Position numbers and translations under genes: made by a program | Notes under the pieces: model-generated | The model's database searches: none | Told to the model about the DNA's origin: nothing | Seen by the model: the letters and a program-made list of their open reading frames with translations, nothing else | Assembly: GCF_000016185.1 (NCBI RefSeq) | Contig: NC_011420.2 | Coordinates: 4,147,501 to 4,211,500 of the forward strand | DNA: 64,000 nucleotides | Reading direction: 5' to 3' | Source of the DNA: Rhodospirillum centenum SW | GTDB lineage: Bacteria > Pseudomonadota > Alphaproteobacteria > Azospirillales > Azospirillaceae | Shown: in pieces, positions 57,080-64,000 of the stretch | How positions within the stretch are numbered: the first letter of the stretch is position 1 | Layout: each line of letters starts with the position of its first letter

Positions 57080-57754
57080 ATGGGTAACGAGAACGTCCGG
57101 AGGGAAGCGGTTCCGTTGGTGGAAGTCTTGACCTCCGACGCGGACACCATGACGGCGACACTGCTTCCGGGGGCCGTCCATCATGCCGCGCTGGGCGGCA
57201 TGGTTTCCCTTGCCAAGTCGCTGGAGGCCGAAATCCGGGCGATCCGCGACCCCGTGGCCCGGGCCGCCCTGGACGGGGCCCGCTCGCGGGTCGTGGCGCT
57301 GGCCCAGGCGCAGCGTGTCCTGGCCGACCTGGGGGAGACCTGTGCCGCCGATCTCGGGACGGCCTTGCGCGAACTGGGATCGGCGCTGCTCCTGGCGCAC
57401 CAGGTCGATGGACGGAGCCTCCGGTTCGAGGTGCGCTGCTGGGGAGTGCCGCTGCTGCCCCGCTCCCTGGCGTTTCCCCTGGGGCTTGCTGCCAACGAGC
57501 TGATCGGCAATGCCCTGCGCTATGCCTTCCGCCGCCGCAGCAGCGGCCGCATCGAGGTGGATCTCCGCTGCGCCGGAGGCCGGCTCGTCCTGTGTGTCGC
57601 CGACGACGGGGAGGGGATCTCCGACCGGACCCTGTCCAGCGGCAGCACCGGCCTGTGGCTGGTCCGCGCCATCGCCGGGCAGCTCGGCGGCCATGTCGAT
57701 GTGGACCGGCGTGAGGGCACCGCGATCAGCCTCGTCCTTCCCCATCTCCCCTGA
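57080..57754 (+). CDS. Small cytosolic histidine-kinase-like protein
   Basis: About 224 residues with no transmembrane segment. An N-terminal helical pair (HHAALGGMVSLAKSLEAEIRA, candidate phospho-His at 34-35) resembles a degenerate HisKA_2 domain: the usual R-x-K-N-N after the His is replaced by AALGG. The ATPase domain is intact: NELIGNALRYAF (N box), VADDGEGIS (G1), TGLWLVRAIAGQLGGHV (G2). It may be an autonomous kinase or a phosphotransfer/anti-sigma-like ATPase. A start at ATG 56996 would add 28 residues. Between FkbM and flippase genes, so it might regulate the glycan cluster. Confidence 0.72.
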   Translation: MGNENVRREAVPLVEVLTSDADTMTATLLPGAVHHAALGGMVSLAKSLEAEIRAIRDPVARAALDGARSRVVALAQAQRVLADLGETCAADLGTALRELGSALLLAHQVDGRSLRFEVRCWGVPLLPRSLAFPLGLAANELIGNALRYAFRRRSSGRIEVDLRCAGGRLVLCVADDGEGISDRTLSSGSTGLWLVRAIAGQLGGHVDVDRREGTAISLVLPHLP

Positions 57755-57919
57755 GCCCCCGCCGCAGCGGATCGGCCGGACGGGCGAAGGGTGGGGCCCT
57801 GTCTATGCCCAAGGCCCCATGGGCAACCCTTCCGATCGCGTGCTTGATCGGGGCCGCAGCGCGCCGCCGTCCGCCGGTCCGGCCGCATCCCCGATCCCCC
57901 GTGCAAGGTCCGCATCCCC

Positions 57920-59380
57920 ATGAATCTGCGCCGGCTCGCCCTGGAAGGCGCGTTCTGGTCCTCCGCGGAGGGCTGGAGCCGCCAGCTCGCATCGCTCGTC
58001 ATCTTCGTCGCCGTCGCGCGCCTGCTGTCGCCGGCGGAGATCGGCCTGTTCGCCATGGTCGTGATCGTTCTGGCGGCGGTCCAGACGGTTCTCGACGAAG
58101 GACTGAACGAGGTGCTGATCCAGCGGGAGCCGCTGGACGATCTCCACCTGGATTCTGCCTTCTGGTGCAATGTCCTCCTCACCGGCGGCGTCTGTGGCGC
58201 GCTTGTGCTGGCGGCACCGCTGCTGGCCCGTCTCTTCGACGAGCCTGGCCTCGCACCGCTGCTCCAGGTCGTGGCGCTGGCGCCGCTGCTGGTCGGTCTC
58301 TGCGGTGTGCAGCAGGCGCTGCTGCGCCGGCAGCTCCGCTACAGACTGCTGGTCGTCCGCTCGCTGGCGGGCATCGCGGCCGGCGGGGTCGTCGGTATCC
58401 TGCTGGCCGTGCAGGGGTACGGCGCCTGGGCCCTGGTGGCGCAGCAGGTGGTGGACCGGGCGGTCGGGGCGGCCGTGCTGTGGGCCGGCGCCGGCTGGAC
58501 GCCGCGGGCACGCTTCTCCCTGTCCCACGCCCGCGACCTGATGCCGTACAGCGCCTTCCTCACAGCCACCCGGATCGTCAATTTCTGTAGCAAGCATGTC
58601 GACCGCTATCTGGTCGGGCTGCTGATGGGGCCGGCGGCGCTGGGTGTCTATACCCTGGCCTACCGTGTGCACGATACGCTGAGCTTCCTGATCGTTCAGG
58701 GCGTCGCCAATGTCGGCATGAGCACCTTCGCCCGGCTTCAGGCCGAACGCGAGCGCATGCGGCGGGCGCTCTATGCCGCGGTCGAGCTTGGCGGCCTGCT
58801 GGCCACGCCCGTCTTCCTCGGCGTTTCCGCGGTGGCGTCCAATCTGGTCGTCACCTTCTTCGGCGAGGGCTGGCGGGAGAGCGGCACCATCCTGGCCGTC
58901 ATCGCCCTGCTGGGCGTGCCGGGTCTGGTCAGCAACTTCGCCGGTGCCGTGATCCGCGCCACCGGCAGCGCCGGTCTGCTGCTGGCCCTGCTGACCGCCA
59001 GCGCCGTCGCCAACGTGGCCGTGGTGCTGGTCAGTGTGCAGTACGGGCTGGTCGTCATCTCCATCGCCATCCTGCTGCGCAATCTCGCCTTCGTGCCGGT
59101 CTATCTCTGGATCATGCGCCGGCTGATCGGTGTCCGTCCGGGCGATTACCTTGCCTGCTTCATGCCCGGTTTCCTCGCGGCAGCGGGCATGGCCGTGATC
59201 GTTCATGGTGTCGGGCTCGTGCTGGCACCCTCTCTGACCGCCCCCGCGGCGCTGGGGGTACAGGTGGCGGTGGGGCTTGTCGCCTATGCGGTCCTGCTGC
59301 GGCTGTTCGCGCCGACGGCGCTGGCCCGCGCGCTGGCCGTCCTGCGGCACTACCGCCAGCTCCGCTCGGTGGAGGCATGA
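57920..59380 (+). CDS. Second Wzx-type polysaccharide flippase
   Basis: A 486-residue MOP-family protein with about 12-14 membrane helices. LALEGAFWSSAEGWSRQLASL and VARLLSPAEIGLFAMVVIVLAAVQ resemble WzxC. SKHVDRYLVGLLMGPAALGVY is the central motif, and GVRPGDYLACFMPGFLAA comes near the C terminus. It is a paralogue of 46339-47895 with the same helix plan. Two flippases plus two sugar modules in one region suggest two glycan assembly lines or two repeat-unit types. It ends 171 bp before the RTX gene. Confidence 0.86.
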   Translation: MNLRRLALEGAFWSSAEGWSRQLASLVIFVAVARLLSPAEIGLFAMVVIVLAAVQTVLDEGLNEVLIQREPLDDLHLDSAFWCNVLLTGGVCGALVLAAPLLARLFDEPGLAPLLQVVALAPLLVGLCGVQQALLRRQLRYRLLVVRSLAGIAAGGVVGILLAVQGYGAWALVAQQVVDRAVGAAVLWAGAGWTPRARFSLSHARDLMPYSAFLTATRIVNFCSKHVDRYLVGLLMGPAALGVYTLAYRVHDTLSFLIVQGVANVGMSTFARLQAERERMRRALYAAVELGGLLATPVFLGVSAVASNLVVTFFGEGWRESGTILAVIALLGVPGLVSNFAGAVIRATGSAGLLLALLTASAVANVAVVLVSVQYGLVVISIAILLRNLAFVPVYLWIMRRLIGVRPGDYLACFMPGFLAAAGMAVIVHGVGLVLAPSLTAPAALGVQVAVGLVAYAVLLRLFAPTALARALAVLRHYRQLRSVEA

Positions 59381-59435
59381 TCCAGGCTGCCTTTTCCCGT
59401 GCCTGGAAACTGTTTCCTTCCCTTTTGAGCGATTC

Positions 59436-59477
59436 TATAAATTAACAAGCTCTGACCATATCGGCATGCCGGTTGCC
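59436..59477 (+). promoter_or_regulatory. AT-rich promoter region before the RTX metalloprotease gene
   Basis: TATAAA (59436-59441) in an AT-rich pocket could be a -10 box; no good -35 is seen. GG-N10-GC at 59463-59476 (CGGCATGCCGGTTGCC) partly resembles a sigma-54 -24/-12 element. Both are tentative. Confidence 0.35.
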
Positions 59478-59551
59478 GGATCGATCAGGTTGATCCGAGT
59501 TGCCTGGATTTTAATGTCGTGAATTTCTGGGAAGAATCGGGAAAGGACGCG

Positions 59552-62500
59552 ATGTCGGTCTCCAGCGTTTCTGTCAGCCTGACGGGTGATGGCAATGTCG
59601 ATACTCTGCTCTATGGCAGGAAGTGGGGTTCAAACTCAATCACTTACAGCTTCCCGGCCGACGCGTCTGACCTTTCTGATTACCCGGCCGGCACTGCGAT
59701 CGATTCTTCTTATTTTTCTGCCCTTACCGCAGCCCAGCAGACGGCCGTCCGGGCCGCCCTGAATGCCTGGTCGGAGGTCAGCGGGCTGAGCTTCACCCAG
59801 GCCGCGACACCGGCGCAGGGCGACATCCGCCTCTACTGGTATCTCAGCCCGGACAATCTGACGGCCCGTATCGTCGATTACCCGTCCGACCAGCCCGAAG
59901 GCGGGGATCTGCAGCTTGGCAGTGCCGCCGGCGTGGCCAGTTGGGACCCCGGCAGTTACGCCTATTTCCTGCTGCTGCACGAACTGGGGCATGCCCTCGG
60001 GCTGAAGCATCCGCACGATTCGGTCAACGGTTTCCCGGCCGCGGATTCATCGCAGGACTGGGTCGGCCTCTCCGTGATGAGCTACCGCAGCCAGGCCGGC
60101 GGCCCGGTTGAAGGCTATTCACTCGCGGCGGGTAGCTATCCGTTCAGGCCGATGCTGAACGACATCGCCGCCATCCAGGCCCTGTATGGCCCGAACTGGA
60201 GCACCAACGCGGGCGATACGACGTACTCCTTCGATCCGACCGCTCCGGTCATCTTCATGACGCTCTGGGACGGCGGCGGCGACGATACGTACAATTTCGC
60301 GAGCTACGCCACGGACCTGACGGTATCGCTGTTGCCGGGCGAATGGATCAGCCTGGGCGGGCAACAGGCCATCCTGGACACGGGCAGCGGTGTGCGGGCA
60401 CCGGGCAACATCGCCAACCCTTATCTGTACCAGGGCGACCAGCGGTCCCTGATCGAGAATGCGATCGGCGGTTCGGGGCATGACCGCATCACCGGCAACG
60501 TCGCCGACAACAGGCTGGAGGGCCGTGACGGGAACGACACGCTGACCGGCGGTGACGGCAACGACACGCTCATCGGCGGGAACGGCAACGACAGCCTTCT
60601 CGGCGGGAACGGCTCCGATTCCCTCAGCGGGGGCGCCGACAACGACACGCTGGAGGGCGGGGCCGGCGACGACACCCTGGAAGGCGGGAGCGGTGCCGAT
60701 GTCTTCGTCTTCCAGTCGGGAGTCGACGCCGGCATCGACCGGATCGCGGATTTCTCGGCCGACGACAGTATTCTCGTGCCCGTCACACTCTCGGGCACGG
60801 TCACGGCCGGTAACGGGGCCGGGCTCGGTGCGGGCGATGTCCAGGTGGAGGGGGCGGCGGGCGTCTCACGCCTCCATATCGGGCTGGACGGCATCCCGGG
60901 GGCTGATCTGGTGATCGACCTCACGGGCCCCTTCTCCAAGGACAATTTCGTCCTGACGGGCCAGGAGATCGCATATACGTCCGATACCGTCCTGCCGGCC
61001 GTCGCAGGCATCGTGCTCATGGGCTCTCCCGGGGCCAACGCCACCTCCGTCACGTACCGGGTCAGCTTCGACGAAAGCGTCCTGGGCGTCACGGCGGGGG
61101 ATTTCCTCCTGACGACGACGGGAACGGCTTCGGGCAGCATCAGTGGCGTGACGGCGGTCTCCGGCTTCCAGTACGATGTCACGGTGACCGGGATCACGGG
61201 GGCGGGCACGCTGCGCCTGGATCTGGCCGGCGCCAGCGATATCACCGACCTTGCCGGCAATGGAAACGGCACCAACGGCAGTGTCCCCCTCTTCGCTGGC
61301 GGCGATGTCCACACGATCGACGCCACCGCGCCGCTGGTCACCAGCATCGTGCGGCAGTCGCCGTCCGCCGCCACCACGAACGCCGACAGTCTGACCTTCC
61401 GCATCACCTTCAACGAGGCGGTGAGCAACCTCGACGCCGCCGACTTCGCTGTCGCCGGGACGACGGGCACGGTGACGGCCGTGACTTCCGCCGGGAGCAA
61501 CGCCTTCGATGTGACGGTCAGCGGCGGAGACCTCGCGTCCCTGAACGGAACCGTGACGCTGTCCTTCGCCGGCGGTCAGAACATCACGGACACGGCCGGC
61601 AACGCCCTGGTCTCGACGACGCCCACGGGGACGAACGAGAACAGCTATATCCTGGACAACACCGGGGTCACCCCCGTCATTACCGGCATCGCGTCCGATA
61701 CCGGCCTGTCGGACAGCGACGGGATCACCAGTGAGACCCGGCTGGTCTTCGGCGGGACGGCCGAGGCCGGCAACACGGTGACGCTCCGGCTCGACGGTTC
61801 GGAGATCGGGACGGTGACGGCCGACGGGAGCGGGCACTGGAGCATCGACCATCGCGGCACGCTCCTTGCGGATGGCAACCACACGGCCGTCGCCACCGCG
61901 ATCGACGACGCCGGAAACGAAACCACCTCGACCGCTTTCTCCCTGCGCGTGGACAGTGCGGCCCCGACCTTCACTTCAGGACCCGGCAGCATCGCGGAAG
62001 GGGCCGCCGCCGGGACACTGGCGCTCCAGCTTGCCGTGACGGATGCCAGCCCGGTCAGCTACAGCCTGCTCGGCGGCACCGGCGTGGAACTCTTCGATCT
62101 CGATCCGGCGACCGGACGGATCACGCTCGCCCAGGATGTCGGGCTCGATCATGACGGGACGAGCAGCTACACCCTCACGGTGCGGGCAAGCGACGTTGCC
62201 GGCAACAGCCGCGACCAGAGTTTCACGATTGCCGTGACGAACGTGGCGCCCACGGTGCCCGTCGATACGAACACGGCGCCGGACAGGGTTGTCGAAGGGG
62301 CGTCGGCAGGGACGCGGGTGGGGATCACGGCGATGGCCACCGACCCGGGCGGCGGGACGGTAAGCTGGAGCCTGACGGACGATGCCGGCGGGCGGTTCCG
62401 GATCGACGCGGCGACAGGTGTCGTGATGGTGCGGGACGGCGGCCTGATCAACTACGGGGCAGCGACCAGCCACACCATCGTCGTGACCGCGACGGACGCC

Positions 62501-64000
62501 GGCGGGCTGACCGCCTCGCAGAACTTCACGATCGCGGTGACCCAGGCCCCCGATCCGGAGCCGCCGCCTCCACCACCACCACCACCGCCTGTGGTGGTGA
62601 TCCCGCCGTCGCCGCCAGGGCCGCCGCTGCCGCCGGCGCCGCCGGGACCACCGGCCGCCCCGCCGCCGCCGCCGGTGGTTCCGACGACGGTGACGGCGAC
62701 GGAGGACGGGGTGTCGGTGGGGCGCGGCAGCGGCAGCGACAGCCTGACCGGGCGGCCGGTGGAGCAGGTCGTGGTGGCGCCGGTTCCGACCAGCCGCCAG
62801 GATGCCGGCGGCACGCCGACGGCGAACGCGGACATCCGGCTGGGCGGCAGCAGCAGTGTGCCTGTCCTGGTGGCGACGCTGCCGGTGGGGGTCGGGCTGC
62901 AGGCCTCGGGGGCGACGACGCTGACCCTGGCGGAACTCTCCGCAGCGGCGGGGGTGGAGGCCGGGCGCATCCAGGCGGCCGGCACGGTATCGACCGGCAC
63001 GGTCGATCTGGCGGGCCTGTCGACGCTGCTGCCCGGGAGCACGCCGGTGACGCTGCGGACGGTGACGCCGACGCTGACGGCGGGCAGCACGACACCGCCC
63101 GGTCAGCCGATCCTCCTCTCGGTGCCGACCTCGACCGACACGTCGGGGATGGTCACGGCGGTGGTGATCGACGGCCGCTCGCTGCCGTCGGGGACGAACA
63201 TCGAACTGCGCGACGTTGACTATGCGGTTGTGACGGGCAGCGTGTTCGTGACCGGGGGCACCGGGTCGAACGTGGTGATCGGGGACGATGCGCGGCAGTA
63301 CATCCGGCTCGGCCCGGACGACGACACGCTGCGCGGCGGCGGCGGCGACGACACGGTGGGGTCGGGGGAGGGCCGCGACCTGCTCTACGGCGACGAGGGC
63401 AATGACAGCGTGTTCGGCGGGGAGGGGTATGACCGTCTCTCCGGCGGGGCGGGGGACGACACGATCGACGGCGGCTCGGGGGTCGATGTCGTCCGCATCG
63501 AGGCGGCGCGCTCGGCGGTGACGCTGGAGGCGACGGGCCCCTGGGGCGTGCGGCTGAGCGGGGCGGCGACGGGCACGGACGTGGCCAGCGGGGTCGAACT
63601 GATCCGGTTCGACGACCAGGTGGTCTATGTCACCCTGCCGGTGCGCTTCGAGGCGGTGCAGCCGGACGGCGGCGGGGCGTTCGACGAGGCCTTCTACCTC
63701 GCCCAGTGGGCGGACGTGCGGGCCGCGGTGGCGGACGGCCGGTTCCAGAGCGGCCTGGAGCACTATCTGGCGTTCGGTCAGGCCGAGGGGCGCGACCCGA
63801 CCCCGCTGTTCGACGAGGAGGCGTACCTGGCCCGCTGGGCCGACGTGCGCGTCGCGGTGGAGGCCGGGCAGTTCCACTCGGGCTACGAGCACTATCTTGC
63901 GTTCGGCTGGCGCGAGGACCGCGATCCCTCCGCCTGGTTCGACCTGTCGGCCTATCTGCAGCGCAACTCCGATGTCGCCGACGCCGGCATCGATCCCCTG
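59552..64000 (+). CDS. RTX-type M10 metalloprotease / calcium-binding adhesin (3' end outside window)
   Basis: One frame open for at least 1,483 codons from ATG 59552 (GGGAAAGGACGCG upstream). There is no N-terminal signal peptide, as expected for type I secretion. Residues 1-200 form a serralysin-like domain: HELGHALGLKHP carries the zinc ligands H143, H147, H153 and catalytic E144; SVMSYR (M176, Y178) is the Met-turn. Residues ~315-390 are RTX nonapeptides (GGDGNDTL type), so the domain is Ca2+-dependent. Then come Ig-like and cadherin-like domains, a proline-rich linker (~1003-1046), more RTX repeats (~1245-1310) and 43-residue repeats at the right edge. Probably a secreted or surface-bound adhesin-protease. 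Type I secretion genes are not in the window. Confidence 0.92.
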   Translation, partial: MSVSSVSVSLTGDGNVDTLLYGRKWGSNSITYSFPADASDLSDYPAGTAIDSSYFSALTAAQQTAVRAALNAWSEVSGLSFTQAATPAQGDIRLYWYLSPDNLTARIVDYPSDQPEGGDLQLGSAAGVASWDPGSYAYFLLLHELGHALGLKHPHDSVNGFPAADSSQDWVGLSVMSYRSQAGGPVEGYSLAAGSYPFRPMLNDIAAIQALYGPNWSTNAGDTTYSFDPTAPVIFMTLWDGGGDDTYNFASYATDLTVSLLPGEWISLGGQQAILDTGSGVRAPGNIANPYLYQGDQRSLIENAIGGSGHDRITGNVADNRLEGRDGNDTLTGGDGNDTLIGGNGNDSLLGGNGSDSLSGGADNDTLEGGAGDDTLEGGSGADVFVFQSGVDAGIDRIADFSADDSILVPVTLSGTVTAGNGAGLGAGDVQVEGAAGVSRLHIGLDGIPGADLVIDLTGPFSKDNFVLTGQEIAYTSDTVLPAVAGIVLMGSPGANATSVTYRVSFDESVLGVTAGDFLLTTTGTASGSISGVTAVSGFQYDVTVTGITGAGTLRLDLAGASDITDLAGNGNGTNGSVPLFAGGDVHTIDATAPLVTSIVRQSPSAATTNADSLTFRITFNEAVSNLDAADFAVAGTTGTVTAVTSAGSNAFDVTVSGGDLASLNGTVTLSFAGGQNITDTAGNALVSTTPTGTNENSYILDNTGVTPVITGIASDTGLSDSDGITSETRLVFGGTAEAGNTVTLRLDGSEIGTVTADGSGHWSIDHRGTLLADGNHTAVATAIDDAGNETTSTAFSLRVDSAAPTFTSGPGSIAEGAAAGTLALQLAVTDASPVSYSLLGGTGVELFDLDPATGRITLAQDVGLDHDGTSSYTLTVRASDVAGNSRDQSFTIAVTNVAPTVPVDTNTAPDRVVEGASAGTRVGITAMATDPGGGTVSWSLTDDAGGRFRIDAATGVVMVRDGGLINYGAATSHTIVVTATDAGGLTASQNFTIAVTQAPDPEPPPPPPPPPPVVVIPPSPPGPPLPPAPPGPPAAPPPPPVVPTTVTATEDGVSVGRGSGSDSLTGRPVEQVVVAPVPTSRQDAGGTPTANADIRLGGSSSVPVLVATLPVGVGLQASGATTLTLAELSAAAGVEAGRIQAAGTVSTGTVDLAGLSTLLPGSTPVTLRTVTPTLTAGSTTPPGQPILLSVPTSTDTSGMVTAVVIDGRSLPSGTNIELRDVDYAVVTGSVFVTGGTGSNVVIGDDARQYIRLGPDDDTLRGGGGDDTVGSGEGRDLLYGDEGNDSVFGGEGYDRLSGGAGDDTIDGGSGVDVVRIEAARSAVTLEATGPWGVRLSGAATGTDVASGVELIRFDDQVVYVTLPVRFEAVQPDGGGAFDEAFYLAQWADVRAAVADGRFQSGLEHYLAFGQAEGRDPTPLFDEEAYLARWADVRVAVEAGQFHSGYEHYLAFGWREDRDPSAWFDLSAYLQRNSDVADAGIDPL
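63680..64000 (+). repeat. Tandem 129-bp (43-residue) repeats in the RTX gene
   Basis: Copies begin at 63680, 63809 and 63938, each starting with FD and then YL (FDEAFYL, FDEEAYL, FDLSAYL). Copies 1 and 2 share EHYLAFG at the same position. The period is exactly 129 bp. The third copy is cut by the window edge. Confidence 0.85.

Overview
This window is very GC-rich, densely coding DNA from a free-living Gram-negative bacterium. The gene set (TypA, PhaA/PhaB, a tripartite tricarboxylate transporter, quinol-type NO reductase with NnrS, a cytochrome c2-like protein, TonB receptor) and the codon usage fit an alphaproteobacterium, most likely Rhodospirillales (Azospirillum/Rhodocista type). The genus is a guess from gene style, not a database result. 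I see no insertion sequence, integrase, CRISPR array or rRNA. There is one tRNA (Gln, anticodon CTG) and one TPP riboswitch.

Layout. 1-9.6 kb: partial yciB, typA, a membrane histidine kinase, phaA-phaB (polyhydroxyalkanoate precursor synthesis), a Nudix hydrolase, an EamA exporter, a methyltransferase and an orphan radical SAM enzyme. 9.6-16.2 kb: a phosphate-type porin behind a Pho-box-like repeat, a UdgX-type uracil-DNA glycosylase, an SDR with a membrane tail, and tctB-tctA-tctC. 16.2-28.4 kb: leuD-leuB, GNAT enzymes, a solitary antitoxin-like HTH protein, gpmA, a periplasmic binding protein, zapE, tRNA-Gln, TPP riboswitch plus thiC, guaA. 28.4-38.8 kb: a nitric-oxide/respiration block (ric, norZ, a Crp/Fnr regulator, nnrS), then a thioredoxin-like protein and a TonB receptor behind a Fur-like palindrome, and a c-type cytochrome.

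39.0-59.4 kb is a surface-glycan region. It carries glycosyltransferases, two CDP-sugar-type nucleotidyltransferases each paired with a C-methyltransferase-like protein, an RfbC-type epimerase, two NAD-dependent epimerases, an SDR, a DUF4910 aminopeptidase-like protein, a PIG-L deacetylase, an FkbM methyltransferase, a VanZ-like membrane protein, a small histidine kinase and two flippases. From 59.55 kb to the right edge runs one uninterrupted frame of at least 1,483 codons encoding an RTX-type M10 metalloprotease/adhesin whose 3' end lies outside the window.

The strongest regulatory observation is a shared 17-bp element, TTGYSCGCSGACAAAGA, in front of ric, norZ and nnrS, with the Crp/Fnr gene between them. 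At norZ and nnrS the element is followed at almost identical distance by the same TAGGGTCCG sequence. This looks like one self-contained NO-detoxification regulon. Other points of note are the UdgX homologue, the duplicated but diverged nucleotide-sugar modules, the CxxC-plug TonB receptor translationally coupled to a thioredoxin-like protein, and several long perfect hairpins at gene ends that lack a U-tract.
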